From Candidatus Mycobacterium wuenschmannii (GTDB lineage: Bacteria; Actinomycetota; Actinomycetes; Mycobacteriales; Mycobacteriaceae), in contig NZ_CP126981.1 of NCBI RefSeq assembly GCF_030252325.1, forward strand, positions 1,488,001-1,552,000: a stretch of DNA of 64,000 nucleotides, in the 5' to 3' direction. Position numbers and translations under genes: made by a program. Below are positions 28,058-37,613 of the stretch, piece after piece. How positions within the stretch are numbered: position 1 is the first letter of the stretch; each line of letters begins with the position of its first letter. The notes under the pieces were generated by a model that saw only the letters and a program-made list of their open reading frames with translations, was not told the origin of the DNA and ran no database searches.

Positions 28058-29515
28058 ATGTCCGCCGACGCCGCCCAGCGCTACCTCGAGGTCGAGCGCA
28101 AGTTCGACGTCGACGCGTCCACGCGGCCGCCGTCGTTCGACGATGTCCACGGCGTCGCACGGGTCGCGCGCGCCGAGACGCAGACGCTGGACGCGGTGTA
28201 CTTCGACACGGCCGAGCGCGCGCTGGCGTCGCATCGCGTCACGCTGCGGCGTCGCACCGGTGGCCACGACGCGGGCTGGCATCTGAAGCTGCCGGCCGGC
28301 CCCGACGCCCGTACCGAGGTGCGGGCGCCGCTGGCCGGCGACGAGCCCCCGGCCGAGTTGCTGGATGTGGTGCTGGCCATCGTGCGCGACCAACCGGTCG
28401 GCCCGGTGGCGCGGATCGGCACAACCCGTCAGGTGACGTGGTTGCACGGCGCCGACGACGCCGTGCTCGCCGAGTTCTGCGACGACCAGGTGACCGCGGG
28501 CCGCGGGCCCGACGGGGAGACCGCCCAGCAGCGCTGGCGGGAGTGGGAGCTCGAACTGGTCGGCGACGGCGCGAGCGCCGATCTACTGGACCGGCTGTGT
28601 GATCGCTTGCTGGGCGCCGGCGCGAAGCCGGCCGGCCACGGCTCCAAGCTGGCCCGGGTGCTCGACACCTCGCCCACGGCCCTGCCCTCCGATCCGCTGC
28701 GCCGTGCGTTGGCCGAGCAGACGGGCGAACTGCTGGAGTGGGACCGCGCGGTGCGCGCCGAGGCCGACGACGCGGTGCACCAGATGCGCGTGACGGCCCG
28801 CAAAATCCGCAGCCTGCTGCAGGCGTCGCCAGAGTCCTTCGGCCTCGACGGTAGTGCGCCGGTGATCGGCGAGCTTCGCGAACTGGGCACCGTCCTGGGG
28901 GTGGCGCGCGACGCCGAGGTGCTGGCCGAGCGCTACCGCGACGCGCTCGATGCGGTGCCGCCGGAGTTGGTCCGCGGCCCGATCCGGCACCGCCTGGTCG
29001 ACGGCGCCGATCAGCGCTACCGCAGCGGCCTACGACATGCGTTGGCCGCCATGCGGTTACCGCGCTACTTCCGTCTGCTCGACCTGCTCGATGCGTTGGT
29101 CGCCAGGGCACCGGTTGAGCACTCGGAGCCGGCGCAGGCGACCGTCGCGACCGTCGGCAAGAAGGTCCGTAAGGCCGCCAAGAAAGCGGAGCATACGCAC
29201 GCCGGCCCGGACCGTGACGAGGCGATCCACCGAATTCGCAAGCGCGCCAAGCGTCTTCGCTACACCGCTGACGCCACCGGCGCGAAGAAGGTGTCCAAGC
29301 GGGCCAAGAAGCTGCAGTCGTTGCTCGGCGACCACCAGGACAGCGTCGTCAGCCGCGAGCACCTGGCCCAGCAGGCCGAAGCCGCGCACGCCGCCGGCGA
29401 GGACACCTTCACCTACGGGCTGCTCTATCAACGCGAAGCCGATCTCGCGGTCGAGAGTCGTCGCCAACTCGAGCCGACCTTGACCCGGCTCTTGAAGGCC
29501 GCGCGCAAGCTCTGA
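28058..29515 (+). CDS. CYTH-CHAD domain protein (Rv2226-like)
   Basis: The N-terminal CYTH domain (about residues 7-200) begins with the ExExK motif in YLEVERKFDVD; such domains bind triphosphates or polyphosphate with metal. The C-terminal CHAD domain (about 215-480) has the paired conserved-His helices HQMRVTARKIRS and AIHRIRKRAKRLRYTA and is rich in Lys/Arg, consistent with polyphosphate binding. Total 485 residues. A role as triphosphatase or polyphosphate-binding protein is inferred from the family. It ends 4 bp before the 3' end of rnpB, which is transcribed toward it. Confidence 0.92.
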   Translation: MSADAAQRYLEVERKFDVDASTRPPSFDDVHGVARVARAETQTLDAVYFDTAERALASHRVTLRRRTGGHDAGWHLKLPAGPDARTEVRAPLAGDEPPAELLDVVLAIVRDQPVGPVARIGTTRQVTWLHGADDAVLAEFCDDQVTAGRGPDGETAQQRWREWELELVGDGASADLLDRLCDRLLGAGAKPAGHGSKLARVLDTSPTALPSDPLRRALAEQTGELLEWDRAVRAEADDAVHQMRVTARKIRSLLQASPESFGLDGSAPVIGELRELGTVLGVARDAEVLAERYRDALDAVPPELVRGPIRHRLVDGADQRYRSGLRHALAAMRLPRYFRLLDLLDALVARAPVEHSEPAQATVATVGKKVRKAAKKAEHTHAGPDRDEAIHRIRKRAKRLRYTADATGAKKVSKRAKKLQSLLGDHQDSVVSREHLAQQAEAAHAAGEDTFTYGLLYQREADLAVESRRQLEPTLTRLLKAARKL

Positions 29516-29518
29516 CGG

Positions 29519-29917
<399 letters not shown>

Positions 29918-29989
29918 CTAACACCGTACACAACGGCCGGCGCCGATACCCGGACCTCACATTCCGGTTGTCTCTATCGTCTACAGGTC

Positions 29990-30706
29990 ATGGCGTCTGA
30001 TCGATGGTCCAAGCGCGTGGAGGCCGGCGACTGGGACGCAATCACGGCCACCGTCAGCGACTTCGGTGGCGCACTGCTGCCGCGGCTGCTCACCGCGCCC
30101 GAGGCCCGACGCCTGCGCGGCCTTTTCGATGACGACGGGCTGTTCCGGTCCACCGTCGACATGGGTCCACGCCGCTACGGGTCGGGCCGGTACCGCTACT
30201 TTCACGCGCCCTACCCGGAGCCGATCGAGCAACTCAAGCAGGCGCTGTACCCGCGGCTGCTGCCGATCGCCCGGGATTGGTGGACCAAGCTGGGCCGCGA
30301 CGCGCCCTGGCCCGACACGCTCGACGATTGGCTGCAGACCTGCCACGCCGCCGGCCAGACCCGGTCGACTGCGCTGATGTTGCGCTACGGCACCGACGAC
30401 TGGAATGCACTGCACCGGGACCTGTACGGCGACTTGGTTTTTCCGCTTCAGGTGGTGATCAACCTCAGCGATCCGGACAGTGAGTTCACCGGCGGTGAGT
30501 TCATGCTCGTCGAGCAGCGGGCGCGGGCCCAATCACGCGGTACCGCAACGCAATTACCGCAGGGTCACGGTTACCTGTTCACCACCCGCGACCGCCCGGT
30601 GCGGTCGGTGCGGGGTTGGTCGGCCGCGGCGGTGCGGCACGGCATCTCCGTCGTGCGATCCGGGCAGCGGCATGCGCTCGGGTTGATCTTTCACGACGCG
30701 GCCTAG
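29990..30706 (+). CDS. 2-oxoglutarate-Fe(II) oxygenase-like protein
   Basis: A 238-residue protein of the prolyl-hydroxylase-like fold. The iron ligands are visible as HRD in ALHRDLYGDL, then the distal His in VRHGISVV and the 2OG-binding Arg in GQRHALGL; SEFTGGEFMLVE is the usual inner strand. The N-terminus is helical. ATG at 29990 is preferred because the open frame upstream runs through rnpB. Substrate unknown. It is divergent from rnpB with only about 70 bp between, and its stop overlaps the convergent STAS-ATPase gene by 4 bp. Confidence 0.87.
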   Translation: MASDRWSKRVEAGDWDAITATVSDFGGALLPRLLTAPEARRLRGLFDDDGLFRSTVDMGPRRYGSGRYRYFHAPYPEPIEQLKQALYPRLLPIARDWWTKLGRDAPWPDTLDDWLQTCHAAGQTRSTALMLRYGTDDWNALHRDLYGDLVFPLQVVINLSDPDSEFTGGEFMLVEQRARAQSRGTATQLPQGHGYLFTTRDRPVRSVRGWSAAAVRHGISVVRSGQRHALGLIFHDAA

Positions 30707-31461
30707 CGCCGCGGCCGGGTGATTCCGGCGAAAGTGTCGTTCGGACCGATCCGCGCCCAGACCGTCTTTCCCGTTGTTGTAGGCGTGTTGCCCCAGCGGC
30801 GGCACAGCGAGGACACGATGTCCAGACTGGCGGGGCAGCTGCCAGGGGGCCGTTCCTGTCGAACCGCCAGCGCGTGACTCGAGTCGGACACCGCGACGAT
30901 CGCCTCGTCATCCGTGCCCTCGAGTCGGATATCGAAGCCGGCGCGGGTGTGCGCCAGCGCGTTCTCGGCGAAGACGGTGACCACCGTGCTGGCGACCGGC
31001 ACCCGGTCCCGCATCGACCAGGCCAGCAGGTGCTCGTGCACGAACAGCAACGCGGTATTCACGCTGCAGGGACTCGGCTCGAACCATTCCCGGGCGCGGT
31101 GCAGGTAGCGGCACGTTCCGTCACCGAGCGCTTCGTGCGCGGCGGCCACCGTGTCATAGACGGGGACATAGCGGGCCACCGACAGAGCCGTCAATCGCGC
31201 GCGGACGGCGGGGTCGGACGACACCAACACAATCGGGACCTCCGGCCATTGCTGGACGCACCACCGAGCGCTGGTGAACACCGCCCAGCTTTCGCCGTCC
31301 CGGACGTCGAGGTTGTTGACGTCGACAATCACGGCTCTCGCCTCGTCGACAGCGACCTTGACGACAGAGTCCCGGATTTCCTGATACGTACGCGCATTCA
31401 GGATTCCGGACAGCCGCATGACTGCGGCATCGGATTGCGCGTCGACCGTACTAGTGAACAT
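30703..31461 (-). CDS. STAS-HATPase fusion, possible sigma-factor pathway regulator
   Basis: A 252-residue protein. Residues about 1-100 resemble a STAS/anti-sigma-antagonist domain (VIVDVNNLDVRDGESWAVF, with RLSGILNAR before it). Residues about 125-240 look like an RsbW/SpoIIAB-type ATPase: VFAENALAHTRAG is the N box and AIVAVSDSS the Mg-binding strand. Fusions of antagonist and kinase suggest partner switching; there is no adjacent sigma factor. The start is ATG at 31461, behind GAGGGACG; a GTG 24 bases upstream lacks a ribosome site. The nucleotide-binding glycines are weak, so catalytic activity is uncertain. Confidence 0.8.
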   Translation of the reverse strand: MFTSTVDAQSDAAVMRLSGILNARTYQEIRDSVVKVAVDEARAVIVDVNNLDVRDGESWAVFTSARWCVQQWPEVPIVLVSSDPAVRARLTALSVARYVPVYDTVAAAHEALGDGTCRYLHRAREWFEPSPCSVNTALLFVHEHLLAWSMRDRVPVASTVVTVFAENALAHTRAGFDIRLEGTDDEAIVAVSDSSHALAVRQERPPGSCPASLDIVSSLCRRWGNTPTTTGKTVWARIGPNDTFAGITRPRR

Positions 31462-31527
31462 CGTCCCTCGCCGGTTACTTGACACAAGGAAGACTGTGAC
31501 GCGAGAGCATACTCGCGGATTGTGTTT

Positions 31528-32433
31528 CTACCGGGCCATTTCCGGGCGGGTAGATGATTCGTCCGCCGAATCGGGCGTCGCCGAATCCCGGCCCAGCGCG
31601 ATCGTCGCCGCCGTCATTGCGGCGACCGCCAGAACGAGGATCACCGCGGCCGGACCTCGCACGATCAGGTACTCGCCGAGTATCACGACGCCGAGCAGCA
31701 CCGCCACCACGGGCTCACCCACCAACATGATCGGCACCGACGCCTGCAACGCACCGGCGTGAAAAGCCGACTGCTGCAAGACGGTCACCGTGACCGCCAG
31801 CGCCACCAAGAGGTAGGGCGCGGGCACCGTCAACAACCCGTGCCACCCATGCGCGGCCAGGCGATGCGTGCTGACCTTGGTCAACACCGCGACCATGCCG
31901 AGCAGCACCGCGACAGCGCCGGCCAGCAGCGTGGCCCGGCGTCGACCGGTCGCGCGGCGCGCGAGCAGGACGCAGACAAGCACCACCGGGACCGAGGTGC
32001 CGAGCGCGACGCTCCAGGCCGGCACCGGTGCCCGGTAGTGCCCCTCGCGTGGCTGACCGACCAGAACGAAGACCGTCAGCGCGGCCGTCAGCAGCACCGC
32101 CCAACCCCAATCACGCGCCCGCACATGCTGATGGGAGAACCGCGCGCCCAGCGGCAGCACGAACAACAACGACGACACCAGCAATGGTTGCACCAGCAAC
32201 AGCGATCCGTGCGCGAGCGCCAGCGCCTGGAACACGTATCCGCCGATCGCCCCAACGGTGCCCAGCCACCACGACGGTTGCCGCACCCACGACGTGACGA
32301 TCGCGCCCGCCTCCGCTTGGTTGTCGGCTCCCGTCTGGATGGCGCGCTGCCGCACGACGATGCCGACCGCGGCGAAAAGGGCTGCCAGTAAAGCCGATCC
32401 GATGGCCAGGGCGTGCGACGCTAACCAGTCCAC
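31528..32433 (-). CDS. DMT-superfamily (EamA-like) membrane transporter
   Basis: A 301-residue membrane protein with about nine to ten helices from residue 5 to 284, in two repeats of the drug/metabolite-transporter pattern; the first has GSLLLVQPLLVSSLLFVLPLG, the second QASVPIMLVGEPVVAVLLGVVILGE with the typical Glu-Pro. The N-terminus is hydrophobic from the start and the C-terminus polar. Substrate unknown. Start is GTG at 32433. It lies 31 bp downstream of the RNase H gene's stop on the same strand, so it may belong to the operon behind it. Confidence 0.88.
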   Translation of the reverse strand: MDWLASHALAIGSALLAALFAAVGIVVRQRAIQTGADNQAEAGAIVTSWVRQPSWWLGTVGAIGGYVFQALALAHGSLLLVQPLLVSSLLFVLPLGARFSHQHVRARDWGWAVLLTAALTVFVLVGQPREGHYRAPVPAWSVALGTSVPVVLVCVLLARRATGRRRATLLAGAVAVLLGMVAVLTKVSTHRLAAHGWHGLLTVPAPYLLVALAVTVTVLQQSAFHAGALQASVPIMLVGEPVVAVLLGVVILGEYLIVRGPAAVILVLAVAAMTAATIALGRDSATPDSADESSTRPEMAR

Positions 32434-32464
32434 GCCTGCCCCACTACCCGGATGCCGTAGATCT

Positions 32465-33544
32465 CTAACCCAAATACCCGGTCTGGTTGACCAGCCGGAC
32501 CGACGAGGCGCCGTCGGGATAGAACTCCGCGATGCTCAGCGATGCGAGATCCAGGTGCAGCCGGTACAGGATGCTCGGCCCGGCGTCGAGCGCCTCGCGC
32601 AGCAGCATCTTGATCGGGGTGACATGCGACACCACCACCACCGTGTGCCCGCCGTGCTCGGCGACGATCCGATCGCGGACCCGCGCGACCCGTTCGTCGA
32701 CACGGTCGAAGCTTTCGCCGCCCGGAGGTTCCGTGCTGGTGTCGCGCAACCACTGTCGATGCAACTCCGGATCACGCTCGGCGGCCTCGGCGAAGGTCAG
32801 GCCCTCCCACCCACCGAAATCGGTCTCGATCAGGTCGTCGTCGGTCGCGACGTCCAGGCCCAAACGCTTGGCGGCCGCGGCCGCGGTCTCCTGGCAGCGC
32901 TGCAGCGGCGAACTGATCACCGCCGTGACGCCGCCGCGCGACCCCAGGTACGCCGCCGCCGCGTCGGCCTGCTGACGGCCCAGGGCGGTCAGCGCGGGGT
33001 TGCCCCGGCCGGAATAGCGCCGCTGCACGGACAATTCGGTCTGGCCGTGGCGCAGCAACAGCAACCGGGTGGCGGCGCCCTGCGCGCCGGTCCAACCCGG
33101 GGCGCCGGATGCCTTGTCACCTACGGCCGGGGCTGAGGTGCCGGCCGCGGCGTCCATCGCCTCGTTGGCCAACCGGTCGGCGTGCGCGTTCTCGGCCCGC
33201 GGAATCCACGCGTAGCTGATCCGGTCGAATCCGGCCGCCAGGCCGCGGGCTTCGGCGTGCAACGCGGCCAGGTCGGGATGCTTGACCTTCCAGCGCCCGG
33301 ACATCTGCTCGACGACGAGCTTGGAGTCCATCGCCACCGCGACCTCGGTGGCATGCAGTTTCGCGGCCTCTGCCAAACCCGCTATCAGGCCCCGGTATTC
33401 GGCGACGTTGTTGGTGGCCTCCCCGATCGCCTGCTTGCTCTCGGCCAGCACGACTGACCGGTCGGCGCTCCACACCACCGATCCGTAGCCGGCCGGCCCC
33501 GGGTTGCCCCGCGATCCACCGTCGGCCTCGACGATCACCTTCAC
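32465..33544 (-). CDS. Bifunctional RNase HI / acid (alpha-ribazole-type) phosphatase (Rv2228c-like)
   Basis: Two domains. Residues 1-135 form RNase HI with catalytic D8 in EADGGSRGN, E49 in NNVAEYRG, D73 in VAMDSKLV and D123 in HADRLAN, which cuts RNA in RNA-DNA hybrids. Residues 158-359 form a histidine phosphatase with H166 in LLLLRHGQTE and the second His in VSHVTP; in M. tuberculosis it acts as a CobC-type alpha-ribazole phosphatase. 359 residues, against 364 in Rv2228c. The start is GTG at 33544, overlapping the zinc-ribbon gene's stop (GTGA). The open frame continues far upstream in the shadow of the neighbours and is not used. Confidence 0.95.
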   Translation of the reverse strand: MKVIVEADGGSRGNPGPAGYGSVVWSADRSVVLAESKQAIGEATNNVAEYRGLIAGLAEAAKLHATEVAVAMDSKLVVEQMSGRWKVKHPDLAALHAEARGLAAGFDRISYAWIPRAENAHADRLANEAMDAAAGTSAPAVGDKASGAPGWTGAQGAATRLLLLRHGQTELSVQRRYSGRGNPALTALGRQQADAAAAYLGSRGGVTAVISSPLQRCQETAAAAAKRLGLDVATDDDLIETDFGGWEGLTFAEAAERDPELHRQWLRDTSTEPPGGESFDRVDERVARVRDRIVAEHGGHTVVVVSHVTPIKMLLREALDAGPSILYRLHLDLASLSIAEFYPDGASSVRLVNQTGYLG

Positions 33545-34275
33545 CGGTTGATGCCCTTGATGCGCAACAGGATTGCGCTGCACTCCGGACAGCGCAGCAC
33601 CTCGTCTTCGGCGGCCGCTGAGATTCGCGACAGTTCGCCGCGGTCGATCTCGATCCGGCACGCCCCGCAGCGACCGCCCTGCAGCAGCCCCGCCCCGGGC
33701 CCGCCGCCCGAGCGTTGCCGCTCGTAGAGCGCCAACAGATCCGGGGCCAGCGCGGACGTGAGTTCGTCGCGCCGCGACGCATGCATGCGGCGGTGATGGT
33801 CGATGTCGGCCAGCGTGGTGTCGACCGCCTGCTGAGCGGCGCCCAGATCGGACTGCAGACCTTCGATCACGGACTGCTCGGCGGCCTGCTGGTTCTGCAA
33901 CTGCTCGCGATGCTCCATCACCTCGATCAGCGAGTCCTCCAGGCTGGACTGGCGGCGCTGCAAGGTGTCCAACTCGTGCTGTAGCTCGGACAGCTGCTTG
34001 GAGTCGGCGATCGTCTGCAGCAACCCGCGATCCCGATCCTCGCGCTGGCGCACGCCGTCGATCTCCGACTCGAATCGCGAGACCTGAGTGTCCAAGTCCG
34101 CCAACGCAATCTGCAGCGCACCCAACCGGTCGCCGGCGGCGATCTGCTCGGCCTGGATGCGCTCGATCTGGGCGCGCTCCGGCAGGTGGCCGGCGCGGTG
34201 GTTCATCTTGGCCAGCTCCGCGTCCAGCTCTACGACTTCGAGCAGCGAGCGCTGCTGTGCGACTTCGGCTTTCAT
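33541..34275 (-). CDS. Coiled-coil zinc-ribbon protein (Rv2229c-like)
   Basis: A 244-residue protein. Residues about 5-165 form long antiparallel coiled-coil helices rich in Glu, Gln and Arg (heptads from [12 protein letters not shown] to [11 protein letters not shown]), followed by a C4 zinc ribbon with CGAC near residue 203 and CPEC near 231. Such proteins may bind nucleic acids or act in assembly; the function is unknown. ATG at 34275 follows GAGGGAGC, and the gene overlaps the Nif3 gene by 4 bp (ATGA). A related protein is in the Helicobacter HP0958 family. Confidence 0.93.
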   Translation of the reverse strand: MKAEVAQQRSLLEVVELDAELAKMNHRAGHLPERAQIERIQAEQIAAGDRLGALQIALADLDTQVSRFESEIDGVRQREDRDRGLLQTIADSKQLSELQHELDTLQRRQSSLEDSLIEVMEHREQLQNQQAAEQSVIEGLQSDLGAAQQAVDTTLADIDHHRRMHASRRDELTSALAPDLLALYERQRSGGGPGAGLLQGGRCGACRIEIDRGELSRISAAAEDEVLRCPECSAILLRIKGINR

Positions 34276-35402
34276 GCTCCCTCTCCCCCGCAGACGTTCC
34301 ATGGGTCGGTGCGAATCCGGCACACATCGACCGCGAGGGCGGCGCCGAACGCCGTGCGCAGCACGTCGGCGGCCTGCTCGCACCACGGGAATTCGCTGGC
34401 CCAATGCGCGACATCGATCAGCGCGACGTCGGAGGCGCGACGATGCTCGTCGGCCGGATGATGGCGCAGATCCGCGGTGACGTAGGCCTGCACGTCGGCA
34501 GCGGCCGCCGCCTCCAGCAGCGAGTCGCCTGCACCGCCGCACACCGCAACGCGCGACACAGTCGCCTCCGGGTCACCCGCGGCACGCACCCCCCACGACG
34601 TCTGCGGCAGACCGGACGAGACGCGAGACACGAACGCGTGCAACGGCTCCGGTCGATCCAATGAGCCGATGCGGCCCAGCCCGGTGCCACTGGGTAGCGG
34701 TTGCAGCGCCACCACGTCGAATGCCGGCTCTTCGTAGGGATGCGCCGCGCGCATCGCAGCCAGCACCTGATGGCGCACCCGCACCGATGCGACCGCCTCG
34801 ATCCGGTCCTCCACCACCTGTTCCACCGCGCCGACGCGGCCGATCGCCGGGTTGGCCCCGTCGTGCGGCAGGAACTGCCCGACGCCCTGCACGCTCCACC
34901 CACAATGCGAATAGTCGCCGATGTGCCCGGCGCCGGCGGCAAAGATGGCCGCCCGCAACGCATCCGCGTTCTCCGGCGGCACGAAGATCACCCATTTGTC
35001 CAGTTCCTGACGCGCGGGTGCGGGCTCCAGGACGTCCTCGACGGTCAGCCCGAGTGCGGCGGCCAGCGCGTCGGATACGCCCGGCGACGCCGAGTCCGCA
35101 TTGGTGTGCGCCGTGAAAAGCGAACGCCCGGAACGGATCAGGCGGTGGATCAACGAGCCTTTCGCCGTGTCGGCGGCCACCGTGTCGACGCCGCGCAACA
35201 GCAGCGGGTGGTGGGCCAGCAGCAATCCGCCATCGGGCACCGCGTCGACCACCGCGGCGGTCGCATCGACGGCGATCGTGACCGAACTCAGCGTGTCGTC
35301 GGGGTCGCCGCAGACCAGGCCGACCGAATCCCACGACTGTGCCAGCGCGGGCGGGTACGCGGCGTCCAGCGCCTCGATCACCGCGCCCAACCGCACTGTC
35401 AT
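34272..35402 (-). CDS. Nif3-like (DUF34) metal-dependent protein (Rv2230c-like)
   Basis: A 376-residue member of the Nif3/YbgI family, sometimes called GTP cyclohydrolase 1 type 2. Metal ligands include AHHPLLLRG near residue 65 and the C-terminal DVAHWASE His/Glu; the inserted middle domain (about 130-250) is of the PII-like type found in longer members. True biochemical role is unsettled. ATG at 35402 gives MTVRLGAV. Overlaps the upstream aminotransferase by 4 bp and the zinc-ribbon gene by 4 bp. Confidence 0.94.
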   Translation of the reverse strand: MTVRLGAVIEALDAAYPPALAQSWDSVGLVCGDPDDTLSSVTIAVDATAAVVDAVPDGGLLLAHHPLLLRGVDTVAADTAKGSLIHRLIRSGRSLFTAHTNADSASPGVSDALAAALGLTVEDVLEPAPARQELDKWVIFVPPENADALRAAIFAAGAGHIGDYSHCGWSVQGVGQFLPHDGANPAIGRVGAVEQVVEDRIEAVASVRVRHQVLAAMRAAHPYEEPAFDVVALQPLPSGTGLGRIGSLDRPEPLHAFVSRVSSGLPQTSWGVRAAGDPEATVSRVAVCGGAGDSLLEAAAAADVQAYVTADLRHHPADEHRRASDVALIDVAHWASEFPWCEQAADVLRTAFGAALAVDVCRIRTDPWNVCGGEGA

Positions 35403-36418
35403 CGCGCCACCCCACTCTCGGCGATCGCCTCGACCAGCACCGGCCATTCCGGCCGGACCGCGGCGCGCAGATACTCCCCGTCCAGGCCGACGAACGTGTC
35501 ACAGCGTCGCACGGCGATTCCCTTGCCGTGCAGATGTTTTCGCATCAATGCCGCATCCGCGACAGTGAACAGCACGAATGGCGCCACGCCGTCGACAACC
35601 TCGACGCCGGCCGACCGCAATCCGGCCACCATCTCGGTACGCACGGCGGCCAGTTCCCGCGCGCCGGTCTCGGCTTCGGCAACCGCGGCGGGAGCACAGC
35701 ACGCGGCGACGGCGGTCAGCGGCAGCGTGCCCAGCGGCCAGTGCGGCCGGGTGGCGGTCAGCCGGGCGAGCACGTCCGTGGCGCCCATCGCGTAGCCGAC
35801 GCGAAGACCGGCCAGCGCCCAGGTCTTGGTCAGGCTGCGCAGCACCACGACGTCCGGGAGCGACTCGGCGGCCAGCGATTCGGGCTCGCCCGGGATCGCG
35901 TCGGCGAACGCCTCGTCCACCACGACGATCCGTCCGGGCCGGCGCAGCGCGAGAATCTGCGCGCGGGTGTGCAGCACCCCGGTCGGGTTGGTCGGGTTGC
36001 CGACGACGACGAGGTCGGCCTCCGCGGGCACGTGTGCGCCGGCCAGTCCGAACGGCGGGTCGAGCACGACGTGGCGCACCGGCACGCCGGCCGCCGTCAA
36101 CGCCGCGTCGGGTTCGGTGAACGACGGCGCGATCAGCGCGGCAAGGCGCGGCCGCAGGTTGGCCAGCAGCGCGAAGCCCTCGGCGGCCCCGGCCAGCAGC
36201 ACGACCTCGTCGGGCGCACGGCCGTGCCGGGCCGCGACGGCCGCCACGGCGGCGCGCTCGTCGCCGGCGGAGGGGTATCGGCCCAGGTCAGGTAACCGGG
36301 CAGCGAGCCGTGCGGTCAGCCATTCCGGCGGCCGTGCACGCCGGACGTTGACCGCGAAATCGAGCATGCCGGGTTCGGCGGCCTGATCGCCGTGATAGCG
36401 CGCCCCGGAAATCGCCAC
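35399..36418 (-). CDS. cobC: PLP-dependent class I/II aminotransferase, CobC-like (Rv2231c-like)
   Basis: Resembles histidinol-phosphate aminotransferase and threonine-phosphate decarboxylase, the latter acting in cobalamin side-chain synthesis. Signatures are [13 protein letters not shown] (Asn and PLP ring contact), VVDEAFAD (Asp for the pyridine nitrogen) and [16 protein letters not shown] with the Schiff-base Lys. GTG at 36418 ([11 protein letters not shown], 339 residues) is chosen; upstream is the short region shared with divergent ptkA. First of four genes joined by 4-bp overlaps. The cobC symbol is traditional and its substrate is unproven. Confidence 0.87.
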   Translation of the reverse strand: MAISGARYHGDQAAEPGMLDFAVNVRRARPPEWLTARLAARLPDLGRYPSAGDERAAVAAVAARHGRAPDEVVLLAGAAEGFALLANLRPRLAALIAPSFTEPDAALTAAGVPVRHVVLDPPFGLAGAHVPAEADLVVVGNPTNPTGVLHTRAQILALRRPGRIVVVDEAFADAIPGEPESLAAESLPDVVVLRSLTKTWALAGLRVGYAMGATDVLARLTATRPHWPLGTLPLTAVAACCAPAAVAEAETGARELAAVRTEMVAGLRSAGVEVVDGVAPFVLFTVADAALMRKHLHGKGIAVRRCDTFVGLDGEYLRAAVRPEWPVLVEAIAESGVAR

Positions 36419-36478
36419 ATTGGAAACAGTAACGACCTCGCGGCGCGGCCGGGTATCGGGATCGAGGACAATAGCGAC

Positions 36479-37132
36479 GTGACAGGCACCGTTTCGGCAA
36501 CGTTGGTGATCTTCGATCTCGACGGCACACTCACCGACTCCGCTGACGGCATCGTGTCCAGCTTCTGCCACGCGCTCGGCGAGATCGGCGCCGCCGTTCC
36601 CGACGGCGATCTGGCCAGCCGGATCGTCGGACCGCCGATGCACCACACCTTCGAGGCCATGGGCCTCGGCGAGCATGCGGATGCGGCGATCGCCGCCTAC
36701 CGCGCCGACTACACCACCCGCGGGTGGGCGATCAACAGCCTGTTCGACGGGATCGCCCCGCTGCTGGCCGACCTGCGCGCCGCCGGCGTGCGACTGGCGG
36801 TGGCCACCTCCAAGGCTGAGCCCACCGCGCAACGCATCCTGGAACACTTCGGCCTCGACGGGCATTTCGACGTCATCGCCGGCGCCAGCGTCGACGGCAC
36901 CCGGGCCGCCAAGGCCGACGTGCTGGCGCACGCCCTGACGCAACTGCGGCCGCTGCCCGAACGGGTGCTGATGGTCGGCGACCGCCGCCACGATGTCGAG
37001 GGCGCGGCCGCGCACGGCCTCGACGCGGTGGTGGTCGGGTGGGGTTACGGCCGCGATGATTTCGATGACGGGCCCAGCGGTGCCGTGCACGTAGAGACGA
37101 TCGACGAACTGCGAAAGGCGTTGGGTGTCTGA
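36479..37132 (+). CDS. ptkA: HAD-family protein, PtkA-like tyrosine kinase
   Basis: HAD fold with motif I DLDGTLTDS (D13), a cap region, motif II in VATSKAEPT, and motif III/IV VLMVGDRRHDVEGA. In M. tuberculosis PtkA (Rv2232) phosphorylates the neighbouring phosphatase PtpA on tyrosines; the catalytic Asp there follows about 80 disordered residues. Here GTG at 36479 gives only 217 residues and almost no tail, since the divergent aminotransferase gene is close. The next in-frame upstream start reaches only 36392. Ends 8 bp inside ptpA. Confidence 0.9.
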   Translation: MTGTVSATLVIFDLDGTLTDSADGIVSSFCHALGEIGAAVPDGDLASRIVGPPMHHTFEAMGLGEHADAAIAAYRADYTTRGWAINSLFDGIAPLLADLRAAGVRLAVATSKAEPTAQRILEHFGLDGHFDVIAGASVDGTRAAKADVLAHALTQLRPLPERVLMVGDRRHDVEGAAAHGLDAVVVGWGYGRDDFDDGPSGAVHVETIDELRKALGV

Positions 37133-37613
37133 ACTGCCAAAGCTGCACGTCACCTTCGTCTGCACCGGCAACATCTGCCGCTCGCCGATGGCGGAGAAGA
37201 TGTTCGCCCACCAGATCAGCGAGCGGGGACTCGACGGCGCCGTGCGGGTCACCAGCGCGGGAACGGCGGGCTGGCACATCGGCAAAGGCGCCGACGAGCG
37301 GGCCAACCGGGTGCTGCGCGCGCACGGCTACCCCACCGACCACAGCGCCGCGCAGGTGGACATCGACCACATCAACGCCGACATGGTGATCGCGTTGGCC
37401 CGCAATCACGTTCCACTACTGCAGCAGATGGGCGTCGACGCCGAGCGGATCCGGATGCTGCGGTCCTTCGACCCCCGTTCCGGCGCTTACGTTCTCGATG
37501 TCGACGATCCGTACTACGGCGACAACCGCGACTTCGAGATCACCTTCGCCGCGATCGAGGCGTCGCTGCCCGGCCTGCACACCTGGGTCGACGAGCAATT
37601 CGGGAGCGGCTGA
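37125..37613 (+). CDS. ptpA: Low-molecular-weight protein tyrosine phosphatase
   Basis: In M. tuberculosis the secreted phosphatase blocks phagosome maturation. The phosphate-binding loop is CTGNICRS (C13 nucleophile, R19) and the general acid is D128 in DVDDPYYG. 162 residues against 163 in Rv2234. GTG at 37125 overlaps the end of ptkA by 8 bp; surf1 starts within its stop codon. No signal peptide; export in pathogens is not Sec-dependent. In a non-pathogen the role would be regulation of tyrosine phosphorylation. Confidence 0.96.
   Translation: MSELPKLHVTFVCTGNICRSPMAEKMFAHQISERGLDGAVRVTSAGTAGWHIGKGADERANRVLRAHGYPTDHSAAQVDIDHINADMVIALARNHVPLLQQMGVDAERIRMLRSFDPRSGAYVLDVDDPYYGDNRDFEITFAAIEASLPGLHTWVDEQFGSG

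Noticed and set aside
33545..34414. Upstream extension of the RNase H/phosphatase gene
   Set aside because: Runs through the zinc-ribbon and Nif3 genes in a shadow frame; the GTG at 33544 with a 4-bp overlap gives the exact RNase H N-terminus.
36392..36478. ATG at 36392 as the ptkA start
   Set aside because: It would overlap the divergent aminotransferase start region and adds residues unlike coding; GTG at 36479 leads straight into the HAD core. Kept as an alternative.
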